Part shown: positions 16,769-25,079 of the stretch, one piece after another
Layout: every line of letters begins with the position of its first letter
How positions within the stretch are numbered: position 1 is the stretch's first letter
Assembly (NCBI GenBank): GCA_910580225.1
Contig: CAJTXE010000003.1
Location: forward strand, 70,675-134,674
From: an uncultured Acetatifactor sp.
Lineage (GTDB): Bacteria; Bacillota; Clostridia; Lachnospirales; Lachnospiraceae
DNA length: 64,000 nt
Direction of reading: 5' to 3'
Program-made: the position numbers and the translations under genes
The notes under the pieces: generated by a model
The model's input: only the letters and a program-made list of their open reading frames with translations
The model's database searches: none
What the model was told of the DNA's origin: nothing

Positions 16769-18073
16769 ATGGCGGGCAGGACGCTCAGGGAGAGATTGGA
16801 AGGCAGGGAACTGAAAGTATTTTGTATTTTTTCTATCGGGATGCTGTTTGCAGCAGGTCTGGTGGGCATGGCAAAGGAAGGACAGGGAGTGCCGGATGTG
16901 GTTCGGGGGCTGTGGACCATTGTGATTTCCAGGGACGCGCTGATTACGGATTACCTGGAACTGGCCGGCTGCGGTGCTGCGTTTGCCAATGCGGTATTGG
17001 TGATGGCAATGGGACTGGTGCTGCTTTATCGGGAGTCTGTCCATTTTACCGGTCTGACCATGGCTGCGGTGTTCATCAATGTGGGTTATGGCTTATGGGG
17101 AAAGAACCCAGTGAATATCCTGCCGATTCTGTTGGGGGCTTCCGTTTATGCCAAGATACACGGTTATCGGCTGAGCAGATATTTGTATACGGCACTCTTT
17201 GGAACTTCCCTGGCGCCGCTGGTGACAGAACTGGTGTTTTTACTGCCGTTTGACCGGAGAATCAACCTTCTGGCTGCAGTATCAGCCGGAATTTTGATCG
17301 GTTTTATATTACCGGGGCTTTCCGCCCATACTGCATCTACCCATATGGGATTCACGTTGTTTAACGTGGGATTTTCTGCGGGGATTCTGGCATTCGTCAT
17401 GGTCTGCATCCTGAAATCCTTCGGACTGGAGTGTGAATCTGTGCTGATCTGGCGTGAGGGAAGGCCATTGTGGATTGGAATGGGGCTGTATGGTTATTTT
17501 CTGCTGACTTTCCTGTATGGTCTCTACTTATGCAGGGGACAATTAAAGGGGTTATTAAAAATCTGGAAGCATCCAGGCAGAGCCGTGGCAGATTTCGTTC
17601 TGATGGAAGGGGTGGGAAGCACCCTGATGAATATGGCAATGGTGGGTGCTGCCTGTGAGACCTATATCTATCTGATCGGCGGCGATCTGTCGGGGCCGGT
17701 GATAGGGGCTATCCTGACGGCATTCGGCTTTGCTGCATTCGGTGCTCATGTGAAGAATTATCTGCCCTTGCTGGCAGGTGTGTTCCTGTCCACATTCCTG
17801 AATCGGTTTGCACCCACAACCCCCGGGGTGCAGCTGGCGGCGATCTTTGCGGTAGGTTTGGCGCCAATTGCCGGGCGGTTCGGTGTGATTGCCGGGATTT
17901 TTGCGGGGATGCTTCATACGGCCATTGCCATGTGTACCTCCCAGATGTATGGAGGGCTGAATCTGTACAACAACGGATTCAGCACAGGCTGGGTGGCTAT
18001 GGTAATGGTACCGGTTATGGACAGTATACTACTGGATTATAAAAATAGAAAAAGGAAGGGTAAAAATGTTTGA
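16769..18073 (+). CDS. DUF1576 polytopic membrane protein
   Basis: About 434 residues with roughly ten hydrophobic segments. Conserved-looking glycine-rich stretches are GYGLWGKNPVNILPILLG, HTASTHMGFTLFNVGFSAG and GGLNLYNNGFSTGWVAM. These match the DUF1576 family, which probably transports something not yet identified. I prefer ATG 16769 since GGAGG lies five bases upstream; an ATG at 16757 overlaps that site. The end overlaps the next gene by eight bases, so both are coupled. Confidence 0.8.
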   Translation: MAGRTLRERLEGRELKVFCIFSIGMLFAAGLVGMAKEGQGVPDVVRGLWTIVISRDALITDYLELAGCGAAFANAVLVMAMGLVLLYRESVHFTGLTMAAVFINVGYGLWGKNPVNILPILLGASVYAKIHGYRLSRYLYTALFGTSLAPLVTELVFLLPFDRRINLLAAVSAGILIGFILPGLSAHTASTHMGFTLFNVGFSAGILAFVMVCILKSFGLECESVLIWREGRPLWIGMGLYGYFLLTFLYGLYLCRGQLKGLLKIWKHPGRAVADFVLMEGVGSTLMNMAMVGAACETYIYLIGGDLSGPVIGAILTAFGFAAFGAHVKNYLPLLAGVFLSTFLNRFAPTTPGVQLAAIFAVGLAPIAGRFGVIAGIFAGMLHTAIAMCTSQMYGGLNLYNNGFSTGWVAMVMVPVMDSILLDYKNRKRKGKNV

Positions 18074-18416
18074 CGAACAGAGAAAAGCAGCGAAAATCGT
18101 AGCAGAATTGACCATGTTTTTCCTGTCAGTGGGAGCTGACGATATCAGTTCCGGAATCAAGAAGGAAGACGGTCAGGGCATCCTCACTTTTCGCGCCAAT
18201 TACCGTCCGGAGGAGGCACACCGCCTGCAGGAACTGAACTCCCTGAAAGAACAGCGCAATAACGGTATTGAGGATATTTACTGGGAGCTTGCCGGTTCCG
18301 GGAACTTTGGAGAGACAAGTCAGCTGCATCTGGTGGGAATGATGGTGGACCGTGCAGAAGTCCGGATAGAGGACGGATATGTAAATCTGATACTATATAA
18401 GAAAATCAGGGATTAA
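18066..18416 (+). CDS. Small unknown protein coupled to DUF1576
   Basis: 116 residues, soluble, alternating helix and strand, beginning MFDEQRKAAKIVAELTMFFL. No family is recognised. It overlaps the end of the DUF1576 gene by eight bases and has AGGAAGGG ahead of its ATG. This strongly suggests a partner or regulator of that membrane protein. The segment TMFFLSVGADDISSGI may be a short histidine-kinase-like or regulatory fold, but that is only an impression. Confidence 0.65.
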   Translation: MFDEQRKAAKIVAELTMFFLSVGADDISSGIKKEDGQGILTFRANYRPEEAHRLQELNSLKEQRNNGIEDIYWELAGSGNFGETSQLHLVGMMVDRAEVRIEDGYVNLILYKKIRD

Positions 18417-18471
18417 AATGACAAGTGTGTCATAGAAGATCCAAGGAAGATTTTTGGAATTCAGGGGGATT

Positions 18472-19407
18472 ATGAAGCAAGGAAAGCTCGGATATGTTGT
18501 ATTTTTGTTATTGGCAGCAGTTCTGGTCTATTTCGGCATACGTCTCTATCCGGTGTGGAAAGCAGCAGTGTATCTGAAAGAACACCTGGATATGGCACAT
18601 TACACCTATGAACTGGAGTTGGATCTTGACCGGGAAGCGCTTCCGGAAGGGAGCGGGAGAGTGCTGGGAATTCTGAAAAAACTGACAGGATTGTCAGAAA
18701 AGGATATTTATCATCTGACAGTCAGAGGAGAAGTGTGGGAGAATATGATTCATGTTCTGGTATTTCCGGGAGATCTCCAGGAACCTCTGATGGAGCTTTA
18801 TCTGTCGGATGCTATGGATGTTATCAATGAGACCATGCTGTATAATGCGGTTCGGCAAAATCTGACAGAGAAATATGGCTTATTGAAACTTGTGATGCCG
18901 GAACAAAAGGAAACACTGTATATAACACTGGAACAGACAGAGCAGCTGTTTGGCCTGGATTTGAAACAAGTGCGTGATTTTCGCCTGGAGAGGATGGATG
19001 ACAACATTGCCGCAGGGGGATATTTTCTGTTGCTTGCTGCCATGTCCCGGGAGAAAGAGGGGGATCTGGACTGCTTTACTTTAACGATGGATCAGGTGGA
19101 AATACAGTTTGAGATTCCGAAGGAAGGCTGCCGTTCTCCCCTGAAAATCAGTCTGAAGGTGCAGAATCCTTCGGAACTGACAGGGAAGGCGGCTGCGGCT
19201 GCCTCCCGAATGGGATTTCCGGCAGGGAAGGAGCTTGCCATGGTGAAGAGATTTGCCATCACCATGACGTCAGGCAGTGAGGAGATTGTGATGCCCGGAA
19301 ATTTTGTAAATCAAACCATCATTGAACTGCTTTCTCAGATTCGGGAATGGGTGACGCAGCTGTTCAATGATGGGGCAGATGAAATATTTGAAAATCAGCC
19401 TGTTTAA
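18472..19407 (+). CDS. Membrane-anchored unknown protein
   Basis: 311 residues. The start ATG 18472 follows AGGGGG. An N-terminal hydrophobic segment (about 6-24, LGYVVFLLLAAVLVYFGI) anchors a mostly polar domain rich in strands, presumably outside the membrane. The long middle region (FGLDLKQVRDFRLERMDDNI) contains no motif I recognise. It lies 55 bases after the DUF1576 pair and may belong to the same operon. Confidence 0.65.
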   Translation: MKQGKLGYVVFLLLAAVLVYFGIRLYPVWKAAVYLKEHLDMAHYTYELELDLDREALPEGSGRVLGILKKLTGLSEKDIYHLTVRGEVWENMIHVLVFPGDLQEPLMELYLSDAMDVINETMLYNAVRQNLTEKYGLLKLVMPEQKETLYITLEQTEQLFGLDLKQVRDFRLERMDDNIAAGGYFLLLAAMSREKEGDLDCFTLTMDQVEIQFEIPKEGCRSPLKISLKVQNPSELTGKAAAAASRMGFPAGKELAMVKRFAITMTSGSEEIVMPGNFVNQTIIELLSQIREWVTQLFNDGADEIFENQPV

Positions 19408-19552
19408 ATGTTGAAGACAGAGCTGCGTCTGCCCGTTGAGCGGGGCGATTTGCGTGAATGCCGGATCTGTATAAAGCAGCGGCTAACTGGAGACAGGGGC
19501 TGTGGTGCATACAGAGGTTTTGGAGCGGATACAGAAGGGCGGGAGGAAGGGT

Positions 19553-20392
19553 ATGCTGCTTATTATAGAAGATTCTTTGATGGACAGTGTCAAACTGATT
19601 CCATTTTTATTTTTGACTTATGTGGCAATGGAATATTTGGAACACAGCGCAGGAAAGAGAATGGAGAGGTGGCTGAAGCAGGGGGGAAAAGCAGGTCCTG
19701 TGGCAGGCGGCTTGTTGGGAGCAGTTCCACAGTGCGGATTTTCCGCAGCAGCAGCAAATCTCTATGCGGGCAGAGTCATCTCTCTTGGCACTCTGATGGC
19801 TGTTTTTCTGTCCACATCGGATGAAATGCTGCCCATACTGATTTCCGAGCAGATGCCAGGGAAAGGTATTCTGAAGATTCTGGCAGCCAAAGCAGCCTTT
19901 GGCATGTCAGCGGGCCTGATCATTGATCTGATCCTGCGAAAAAGAGGGGAAAAGGAACCCAAAGGCATTTCCGATCTGTGTGAACAGGGACATTGCCATT
20001 GTGAACAGGGGATTTTCCGCGGGGCGCTGACCCATACTCTTCAGATTTTCCTTTTTATTCTGTTGGTGTCGTTTGGATTGAACCTGCTTCTGGAATTGGC
20101 AGGTGAGGATGCACTGGGGAGTCTGATTCTGAACAGGCCTGTGGTGGGACCGATGCTGTCCGGGTTAGTGGGTATGATTCCCAACTGTGCGGGATCTGTG
20201 GTGATCACCCGGCTGTATCTGGACGGTGCAATGGGGCTGGGGGCGGCCATGGCAGGCCTTCTGTCCGGTTCGGGTGTGGGCTTACTGGTATTGTTCCGCG
20301 TGAACCATCACAGGCGGGAAAACTTGAAAGTTATGGGGCTGCTGTATGGAATCGGAGTTCTGGGCGGGATTTTGGCGGAGCTGATGGGGTGA
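19553..20392 (+). CDS. Putative metal (manganese/arsenite-type) exporter, ArsP_2-like
   Basis: 279 residues from ATG 19553, which has GGAGG six bases upstream; an in-frame GTG upstream is less likely. About eight to ten hydrophobic segments are arranged as two similar halves: VPQCGFSAAAANLYAGRVIS in the first and IPNCAGSVVITRLYLDGAMG in the second. A His/Cys-rich cytoplasmic loop between them (CEQGHCHCEQG) could bind metal. This is the pattern of the 10-TM putative heavy-metal exporter family annotated as putative manganese transporter. No arsR or metal riboswitch is visible upstream. Confidence 0.75.
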   Translation: MLLIIEDSLMDSVKLIPFLFLTYVAMEYLEHSAGKRMERWLKQGGKAGPVAGGLLGAVPQCGFSAAAANLYAGRVISLGTLMAVFLSTSDEMLPILISEQMPGKGILKILAAKAAFGMSAGLIIDLILRKRGEKEPKGISDLCEQGHCHCEQGIFRGALTHTLQIFLFILLVSFGLNLLLELAGEDALGSLILNRPVVGPMLSGLVGMIPNCAGSVVITRLYLDGAMGLGAAMAGLLSGSGVGLLVLFRVNHHRRENLKVMGLLYGIGVLGGILAELMG

Positions 20393-20511
20393 CAGATCAT
20401 GCTGCAGGGAAAGATTATATGTTATTTTGGCGAAAAACGGAAGAGATTGAACCAGAAAAATGATGAAATTGCCAAAAATTAAAAAAACTTAAAAAATTAT
20501 TGAAAAAACAC

Positions 20512-20540
20512 TTGCATTTATAAGAAGAATATAATATAAT
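20512..20540 (+). promoter_or_regulatory. Promoter of tRNA-Lys
   Basis: TTGCAT (20512-20517), a 17-bp spacer and TATAAT (20535-20540), in a very AT-rich stretch. Transcription would begin about 65 bases before the mature tRNA. Confidence 0.7.
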
Positions 20541-20611
20541 TCATTTTGTTGTGAACGACACAACAGATTTCCGAAAGATAATGAAGGATTCATTAAGATA
20601 CGGATGGATAT

Positions 20612-20684
20612 GCGCCGCTAGCTCAGTTGGTAGAGCACCTGACTCTTAATCAGGGTGTCCAGGGTTCGAGCCCCTGGCGGCGCA
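20612..20684 (+). tRNA. tRNA-Lys (CTT)
   Basis: 73 bases forming a full cloverleaf. Acceptor GCGCCGC/GCGGCGC with discriminator A, D-arm GCTC...GAGC, anticodon arm CCTGA-CTCTTAA-TCAGG with anticodon CTT, variable GTGTC, and T-arm CAGGG-TTCGAGC-CCCTG. The 3' CCA is not encoded. It stands alone with its own promoter and terminator. Confidence 0.97.
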
Positions 20685-20689
20685 CTTGG

Positions 20690-20736
20690 AAGAACTGTTT
20701 TTGAGGACCTGGGAGCCTTGGGGACGGTTCTTTTTT
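20690..20736 (+). terminator. Terminator after tRNA-Lys
   Basis: AAGAACTGT (20690-20698) pairs with ACGGTTCTT (20724-20732), nine pairs with one G-U, and the right arm runs into TTTTTT. Confidence 0.8.
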
Positions 20737-20939
20737 CGTGCTGTTAAACCTGTAAAATCCCTCTTTTCCGTAATACAATGTAATTTGATGTATGGCCTGA
20801 ATGGTTGTAAATGTCTCTCTTCTGCTGTATATTCTCCCACAGCTCTGCACTCTTCCGGTGTCAAATGGCGTGCGTGTCAAAGCAAATCGGAAATGCAGAT
20901 ATTCAAGTCCTGCAATCAATCACTCAAGAAATGCAGCTA

Positions 20940-20968
20940 TTGAATTTTAGGGCTGTCTTATGTATAAT
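20940..20968 (+). promoter_or_regulatory. Promoter of the 20996 gene
   Basis: TTGAAT (20940-20945), a 17-bp spacer and TATAAT (20963-20968). It lies downstream of an in-frame ATG at 20960, which supports the later start at 20996. Confidence 0.65.
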
Positions 20969-20995
20969 GAAAGAAAAAACGTAAGGAGAGGAAGC

Positions 20996-22414
20996 ATGAA
21001 AAGGTTGTTAACTATTGTGGTGATGTTGTGCACGGCAGCATGCGCAGTGGGATTTTGGATGGTGGGCGGCAGTCAGTTCCTGCAGCTGCAGGCGGGACCG
21101 GAAAGCCTGGGTATACAGGAGACCATTGAACAGGCGGAGGGAAAATACCTGTCCTATGAGGCTGCCTATCCGGTTGCATCTTATGTGGAGGAGTATTATT
21201 CCGGAGATCCTGACAGGGTGAGAAGGACGGGATATGTGGTTTATGACAATGTCCGCAAGGCCTTTGTGTATGTGGTGGTTTCCGAGAGGAATGACGGACG
21301 GCTGGAAAATCTGCTGTGGAATTTGAAGCTTGCGGTAGAGCTGCGGGCGGGCAAGGACATGTCGCCCTATATGGCGGACGGAACGCTGAAGAAAATGGAC
21401 AGTGATGCCGCGGCGCATGCAGCTGCCGCCTTGGAAGAGAGTGAAATCATTGAATTTTATCGGTCCACCGAAGGACAGGCGGCTTACCGGGAGAGCTATT
21501 TCGGCGATGAGTACGGCCAGGTTATTGCGGACTTGTGCGATGGACTGGAGGAGAATCCGAGTCCGGCTGACTGGTACTGTATTGAGGACGGCGTGGTGGA
21601 TGGCCTGGAGAAGGGAGATATCTGGGTGTGCATACTGGCGGCGGGAGTCAGTCTTCTGATCGCCATCGTCAGTCTGATTTCGCTTTTTACGGGCGGAAAG
21701 AAAAAGAAGGTTGCGCTGCCGGCAGACTCCGGAAGTAAGATGGAAGGATTCTTTCTCTGGGAGAAGACCTGGGCGGAGGCATGGTGTGAATACAATTTGA
21801 AGAGAGGGTATCGCCTTGCCTGCCTGTCTGTTGTAATCAGTCTGGCGATTTTTGTGGCTATTGGTGTGTATCTCAAAATGCCTGCAACGAAGATGGCTGC
21901 TTTCTATGTGCCGCTGGGAGTGCTTTGCGGGGAAGTTGTGGGCGCCATGTTCTGGTATGGCCAGAAGGGGCAGTCCAATGTGGCGAAAATCTTGAAAAAA
22001 CATGGGAAAAATATCAAAAAAGAACTTCCCTCCGCCGCAGAGCAGGAGGCTTTTGCAGAGGATATTCTGAATACAGGGAAAGAGTGGGAATTTGAAGAGA
22101 GGACGAAGGAAGGCATGCTCTGGGGGACGGTTGGAAGCCGTTACTGGGTTGCTCTGCACTGGAATGGAAGGGTGATGCTGGTTGATTCGGAAAAACTGGG
22201 CAAAATTGAGACGGAGACCATAGCGGGGACAGTCCGCAGCGGCAAGGTTCGTGTCAGCTACCAGTCCCATGCTGTGAGATTCTATTATAAGAGTGCTGCG
22301 CCGAAGAAAACCTGTGATCAATGGATCGGCTTTGATTCCAAGGAAAATCAGAGGCAGCTGTTGGCGCTTGCCAGAAAGCGGGTTGGCGAGAATGTGGAAT
22401 ATATGATGTTATAG
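20996..22414 (+). CDS. Unknown membrane protein with extracytoplasmic N-terminal domain
   Basis: 472 residues from ATG 20996 (AGGAGAGG just upstream). An N-terminal hydrophobic segment (about 5-25) precedes an outside domain of about 180 residues. A membrane segment follows near 210-232 (ILAAGVSLLIAIVSLISLF), with more near 275-325. The C-terminal about 130 residues are cytoplasmic and strand-rich (YWVALHWNGRVMLVDS), resembling the pleckstrin-like end of YcxB-type proteins. I do not recognise the family. It has its own promoter and no obvious partner. Confidence 0.65.
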   Translation: MKRLLTIVVMLCTAACAVGFWMVGGSQFLQLQAGPESLGIQETIEQAEGKYLSYEAAYPVASYVEEYYSGDPDRVRRTGYVVYDNVRKAFVYVVVSERNDGRLENLLWNLKLAVELRAGKDMSPYMADGTLKKMDSDAAAHAAAALEESEIIEFYRSTEGQAAYRESYFGDEYGQVIADLCDGLEENPSPADWYCIEDGVVDGLEKGDIWVCILAAGVSLLIAIVSLISLFTGGKKKKVALPADSGSKMEGFFLWEKTWAEAWCEYNLKRGYRLACLSVVISLAIFVAIGVYLKMPATKMAAFYVPLGVLCGEVVGAMFWYGQKGQSNVAKILKKHGKNIKKELPSAAEQEAFAEDILNTGKEWEFEERTKEGMLWGTVGSRYWVALHWNGRVMLVDSEKLGKIETETIAGTVRSGKVRVSYQSHAVRFYYKSAAPKKTCDQWIGFDSKENQRQLLALARKRVGENVEYMML

Positions 22415-22620
22415 GTCAGGCTGTGTGCTATAGCGGAGAGAGTATCGACTGGTGTTTTCGTCAGATCAGGGGGACAAAATTTTGCACATAGACCATAATA
22501 CAGCAATGTGATAGCCGCTGGCATGCTGTACCGCAGTAAGCCCCGGAAGAGGGGAACAGGAGATACCCGAAAAGGTCTGTGGGTTTGAACCTGAAAGAAA
22601 AACAGATGGGAAGATACAAT

Positions 22621-23256
22621 ATGAAAATCTACTTAATCAGACATGGTGAAACGGAATGGAACAAAGACCGACGGCTGCAGGGACAGAGTGATGTTCCATT
22701 GAATGCCTATGGTCGGGAACTGGCGGAGGAGACAGCCAAGGCATTGGAACGGGAGGGGACAATCTTTGACAGGGCCTTTGCCTCTCCCCTGTCAAGAGCG
22801 CTGGAAACTGCCCGGATTCTGACGGCAGGCCGGGATATTCCACTGGAGACGGACAGACGGCTGATGGAGATGAATTTTGGAGCATACGAAGGGAGTGCCT
22901 TTGACCCACCCAAGAAGGATCCTGCACATCCTCTACATGATTTTCTGTGCAGGCCGGAAGCTTATGTACCGGCTGCAGGGGCGGAATCCTTTGAGCAGGT
23001 CATGACTCGGGCCCGGAGCTTTCTGGAGGAGAAAATTCTGCCCCTGGAGAGAAGCTGTAAAGCGGTTCTGGTGGCGGCCCACGGTGCATTCAACAGATGC
23101 CTTTTGGGGACCATTCAGGATATGCCGCTGGAAGAGTTCTGGAAGGTAGGCATGCCTAACTGCGCGGTTTCCATCCTGTCTCTGGATGCCGGAAAATTTG
23201 CGATTCTGGAGGAGAGCAGGATTTATTACGACAAGCCTGTAAATGTAAGGCCCTGA
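22621..23256 (+). CDS. Histidine phosphatase superfamily (phosphoglycerate-mutase-like)
   Basis: 211 residues starting at ATG 22621, with GGGAAG seven bases upstream. The N-terminal motif LIRHGETEWN holds the catalytic histidine. FASPLSRALETARIL, MEMNFGAYEG and VAAHGAFNRCLLGTI (second histidine) complete the active site. Family members dephosphorylate sugars, phosphoglycerate or cobalamin intermediates; no neighbour narrows the choice. The 205 bases before it hold no recognisable gene or riboswitch. Confidence 0.92.
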   Translation: MKIYLIRHGETEWNKDRRLQGQSDVPLNAYGRELAEETAKALEREGTIFDRAFASPLSRALETARILTAGRDIPLETDRRLMEMNFGAYEGSAFDPPKKDPAHPLHDFLCRPEAYVPAAGAESFEQVMTRARSFLEEKILPLERSCKAVLVAAHGAFNRCLLGTIQDMPLEEFWKVGMPNCAVSILSLDAGKFAILEESRIYYDKPVNVRP

Positions 23257-23345
23257 AAAGGGAACAGGATGGAAACTTTCCGTTCTTTGATTTTGCTGAG
23301 CAGCTGGAGCGGGTGCATGACAGCATGCCGCGGAAGGGAGAAACT

Positions 23346-23762
23346 ATGATGATCAGAACCGGAAACGATGACGAAAAGGAATTTATTTTATCCAAATATC
23401 CATATACCGCACAGGTGATGCAGCAAGGAGGAAATCTCATAATTGCCGCTGAGGCCGATATCATACTGGGTTTTTCATGGTCCTTTGGAAGGGAGATTCC
23501 CGCACCGGTGGGCAGGACCGAGGAGTTCATCAATGTGATTGAAGTTTTTGACGAGGAGAACAGATGCAGGGGAATCGGCAGCCTGATTGTGCAGAAATGC
23601 ATAGAAATGGCCAGGGAAAATGGCTGCTATCAGGTGAGGGCTTACTGCGATGGGAACAATATACCATCGCATATGCTATGGGTAAAGAATGGTTTTACGG
23701 TATCGCCGGTCAAAATGGAGGATGGACGGTTAGTAGGTTCCTATGTTTCATATAAGCTCTGA
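23346..23762 (+). CDS. GNAT-family N-acetyltransferase
   Basis: 138 residues from ATG 23346, preceded by AAGGGAG. The acetyl-CoA loop is RCRGIGSLIVQKCIEMA, preceded by the strand FINVIEVF and followed by the strand CYQVRAYCDG and HMLWVKNGF, all in the usual GNAT order. The substrate is unknown. It follows the phosphatase by 89 bases and may be co-transcribed. Confidence 0.85.
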   Translation: MMIRTGNDDEKEFILSKYPYTAQVMQQGGNLIIAAEADIILGFSWSFGREIPAPVGRTEEFINVIEVFDEENRCRGIGSLIVQKCIEMARENGCYQVRAYCDGNNIPSHMLWVKNGFTVSPVKMEDGRLVGSYVSYKL

Positions 23763-23900
23763 AGTGATCTGAACACCGTGTAAAGATATACCATAGGAAT
23801 CTTGAAGGAAGGATCATACATGACAGGCGGGGGATTGTGATGCAGGAGGGGGAAATGAGCATTCTGCAGTTATAAAAACAAGGAGAAATAAAGAGACAAA

Positions 23901-24764
23901 ATGACAGCAATATTTGATACCCATGCTCATTATGACGACAAGGCTTTTGACGACGACAGGGATGCACTTCTGGAGTCACTGCCGGAGAATGGCGTTGCCC
24001 GGGTGGTGAACATAGGTGCCAGTTTGGCATCCTGCAGGAGCAGTCTTGCCTTGGCAGAAAAATATGATTTTGTATACACCTCTGCAGGGGTTCACCCCAG
24101 TGAAACCGGGGCGCTTGAAGACCCCATTCTGCAGCCTTTCCGATCTACCCAGTCTCCGGAAGTCATGAAGCCTGTGGAACAGCCCACGGCCATGTGCAGG
24201 CATACCATAGAACCCATGGAGTATCTGAAGTCAATATGCCGTCACGAAAAATGTGTGGCGGTTGGGGAGATTGGCCTGGATTACTATTGGGACGAGCCGG
24301 CCCGGGAGATTCAGAAGAAGTGGTTTGTCCGTCAGCTGCTGCTTGCCCGGGAATGCCGGCTTCCGGTCATTATCCATTCCAGAGATGCAGCCAGGGATAC
24401 GACGGATATTATGACTGCGGAAAAAGCGGGGGAGATCGGGGGTGTGGTCCACTGTTTTTCGTATACAAAGGAAATAGCCCGGATTTTCCTGGATATGGGT
24501 TTCTATATTGGGATCGGGGGAGTCCTGACCTTTCAGAATGCCCGGAAGCTGAAGGAGGTGGCGGAATACATTCCCATGGACAGGATTGTGTTGGAGACCG
24601 ACTGCCCCTACCTTGCGCCGGTGCCCTTTCGGGGGAAACGGAACAGTTCTCTGAACCTTCCCTATGTGGTGGAGGCGTTGGCCCTTCTCAAGGGGGTATC
24701 AGGGGAGGAAGTGCGCAGGGCGGCATGGGAGAACGGGCTGCGGCTGTATGGGATGGAGCGTTAG
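23901..24764 (+). CDS. TatD-family metal-dependent deoxyribonuclease
   Basis: 287 residues, about 30 longer than usual. All metal ligands of the TIM-barrel are present: DTHAHYDD (4-13 region), GEIGLDYYWD, VIHSRDA, VVHCFSYT and LETDCPYLAP. The extra length is a loop after HPSE (GALEDPILQPFRSTQSPEVM and on, roughly residues 74-105) that ordinary TatD proteins lack. It is a 3'-5' DNase/RNase or general phosphoesterase. The ATG follows AAGGAGAAATAAAGAGAC. Confidence 0.9.
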   Translation: MTAIFDTHAHYDDKAFDDDRDALLESLPENGVARVVNIGASLASCRSSLALAEKYDFVYTSAGVHPSETGALEDPILQPFRSTQSPEVMKPVEQPTAMCRHTIEPMEYLKSICRHEKCVAVGEIGLDYYWDEPAREIQKKWFVRQLLLARECRLPVIIHSRDAARDTTDIMTAEKAGEIGGVVHCFSYTKEIARIFLDMGFYIGIGGVLTFQNARKLKEVAEYIPMDRIVLETDCPYLAPVPFRGKRNSSLNLPYVVEALALLKGVSGEEVRRAAWENGLRLYGMER

Positions 24765-25079
24765 AAGAGCTGCGGCTGTGTATGGAATATACATACCAGG
24801 ACTCGGAAGACACCACAGGAAACGTAGAAACAGACGGACATACAAAGGACAGCTTTGGCAGCCAATAAGAATATCAAAGCGGAAACGGAAGCGTATATAA
24901 ATTCGCAAAAAAATAGAAAACCAGTGAACCATATCAGTTTTTCCACGACTATGTTATTGAACCGCCGGACAGGAATCCTGCCTGAGAACCGGCGCCGCGT
25001 CAGAACCCGGGCCCGGGCGGCTGCGGTACCAGTTCACAGAGCGGCGGTTTCCGAAAAAGCGCTTTCAGGGGACATAAGT
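24765..25079. other. Intergenic stretch with an unlikely 75-codon upstream extension of the sigma gene
   Basis: The sigma-factor reading frame stays open back to 24855, but the extension is low-complexity, arginine-rich and lacks a ribosome site. I treat this as non-coding leader. No clear promoter is seen. Confidence 0.5.

Noticed and set aside
22415..22620. Possible riboswitch before the histidine phosphatase
   Set aside because: GC-rich and somewhat structured, but none of the conserved cores I know (for example cobalamin, SAM or TPP) is present.
24855..25079. In-frame extension of the sigma factor
   Set aside because: Low complexity, arginine-rich, no ribosome site; ATG 25080 has one and begins the conserved domain.
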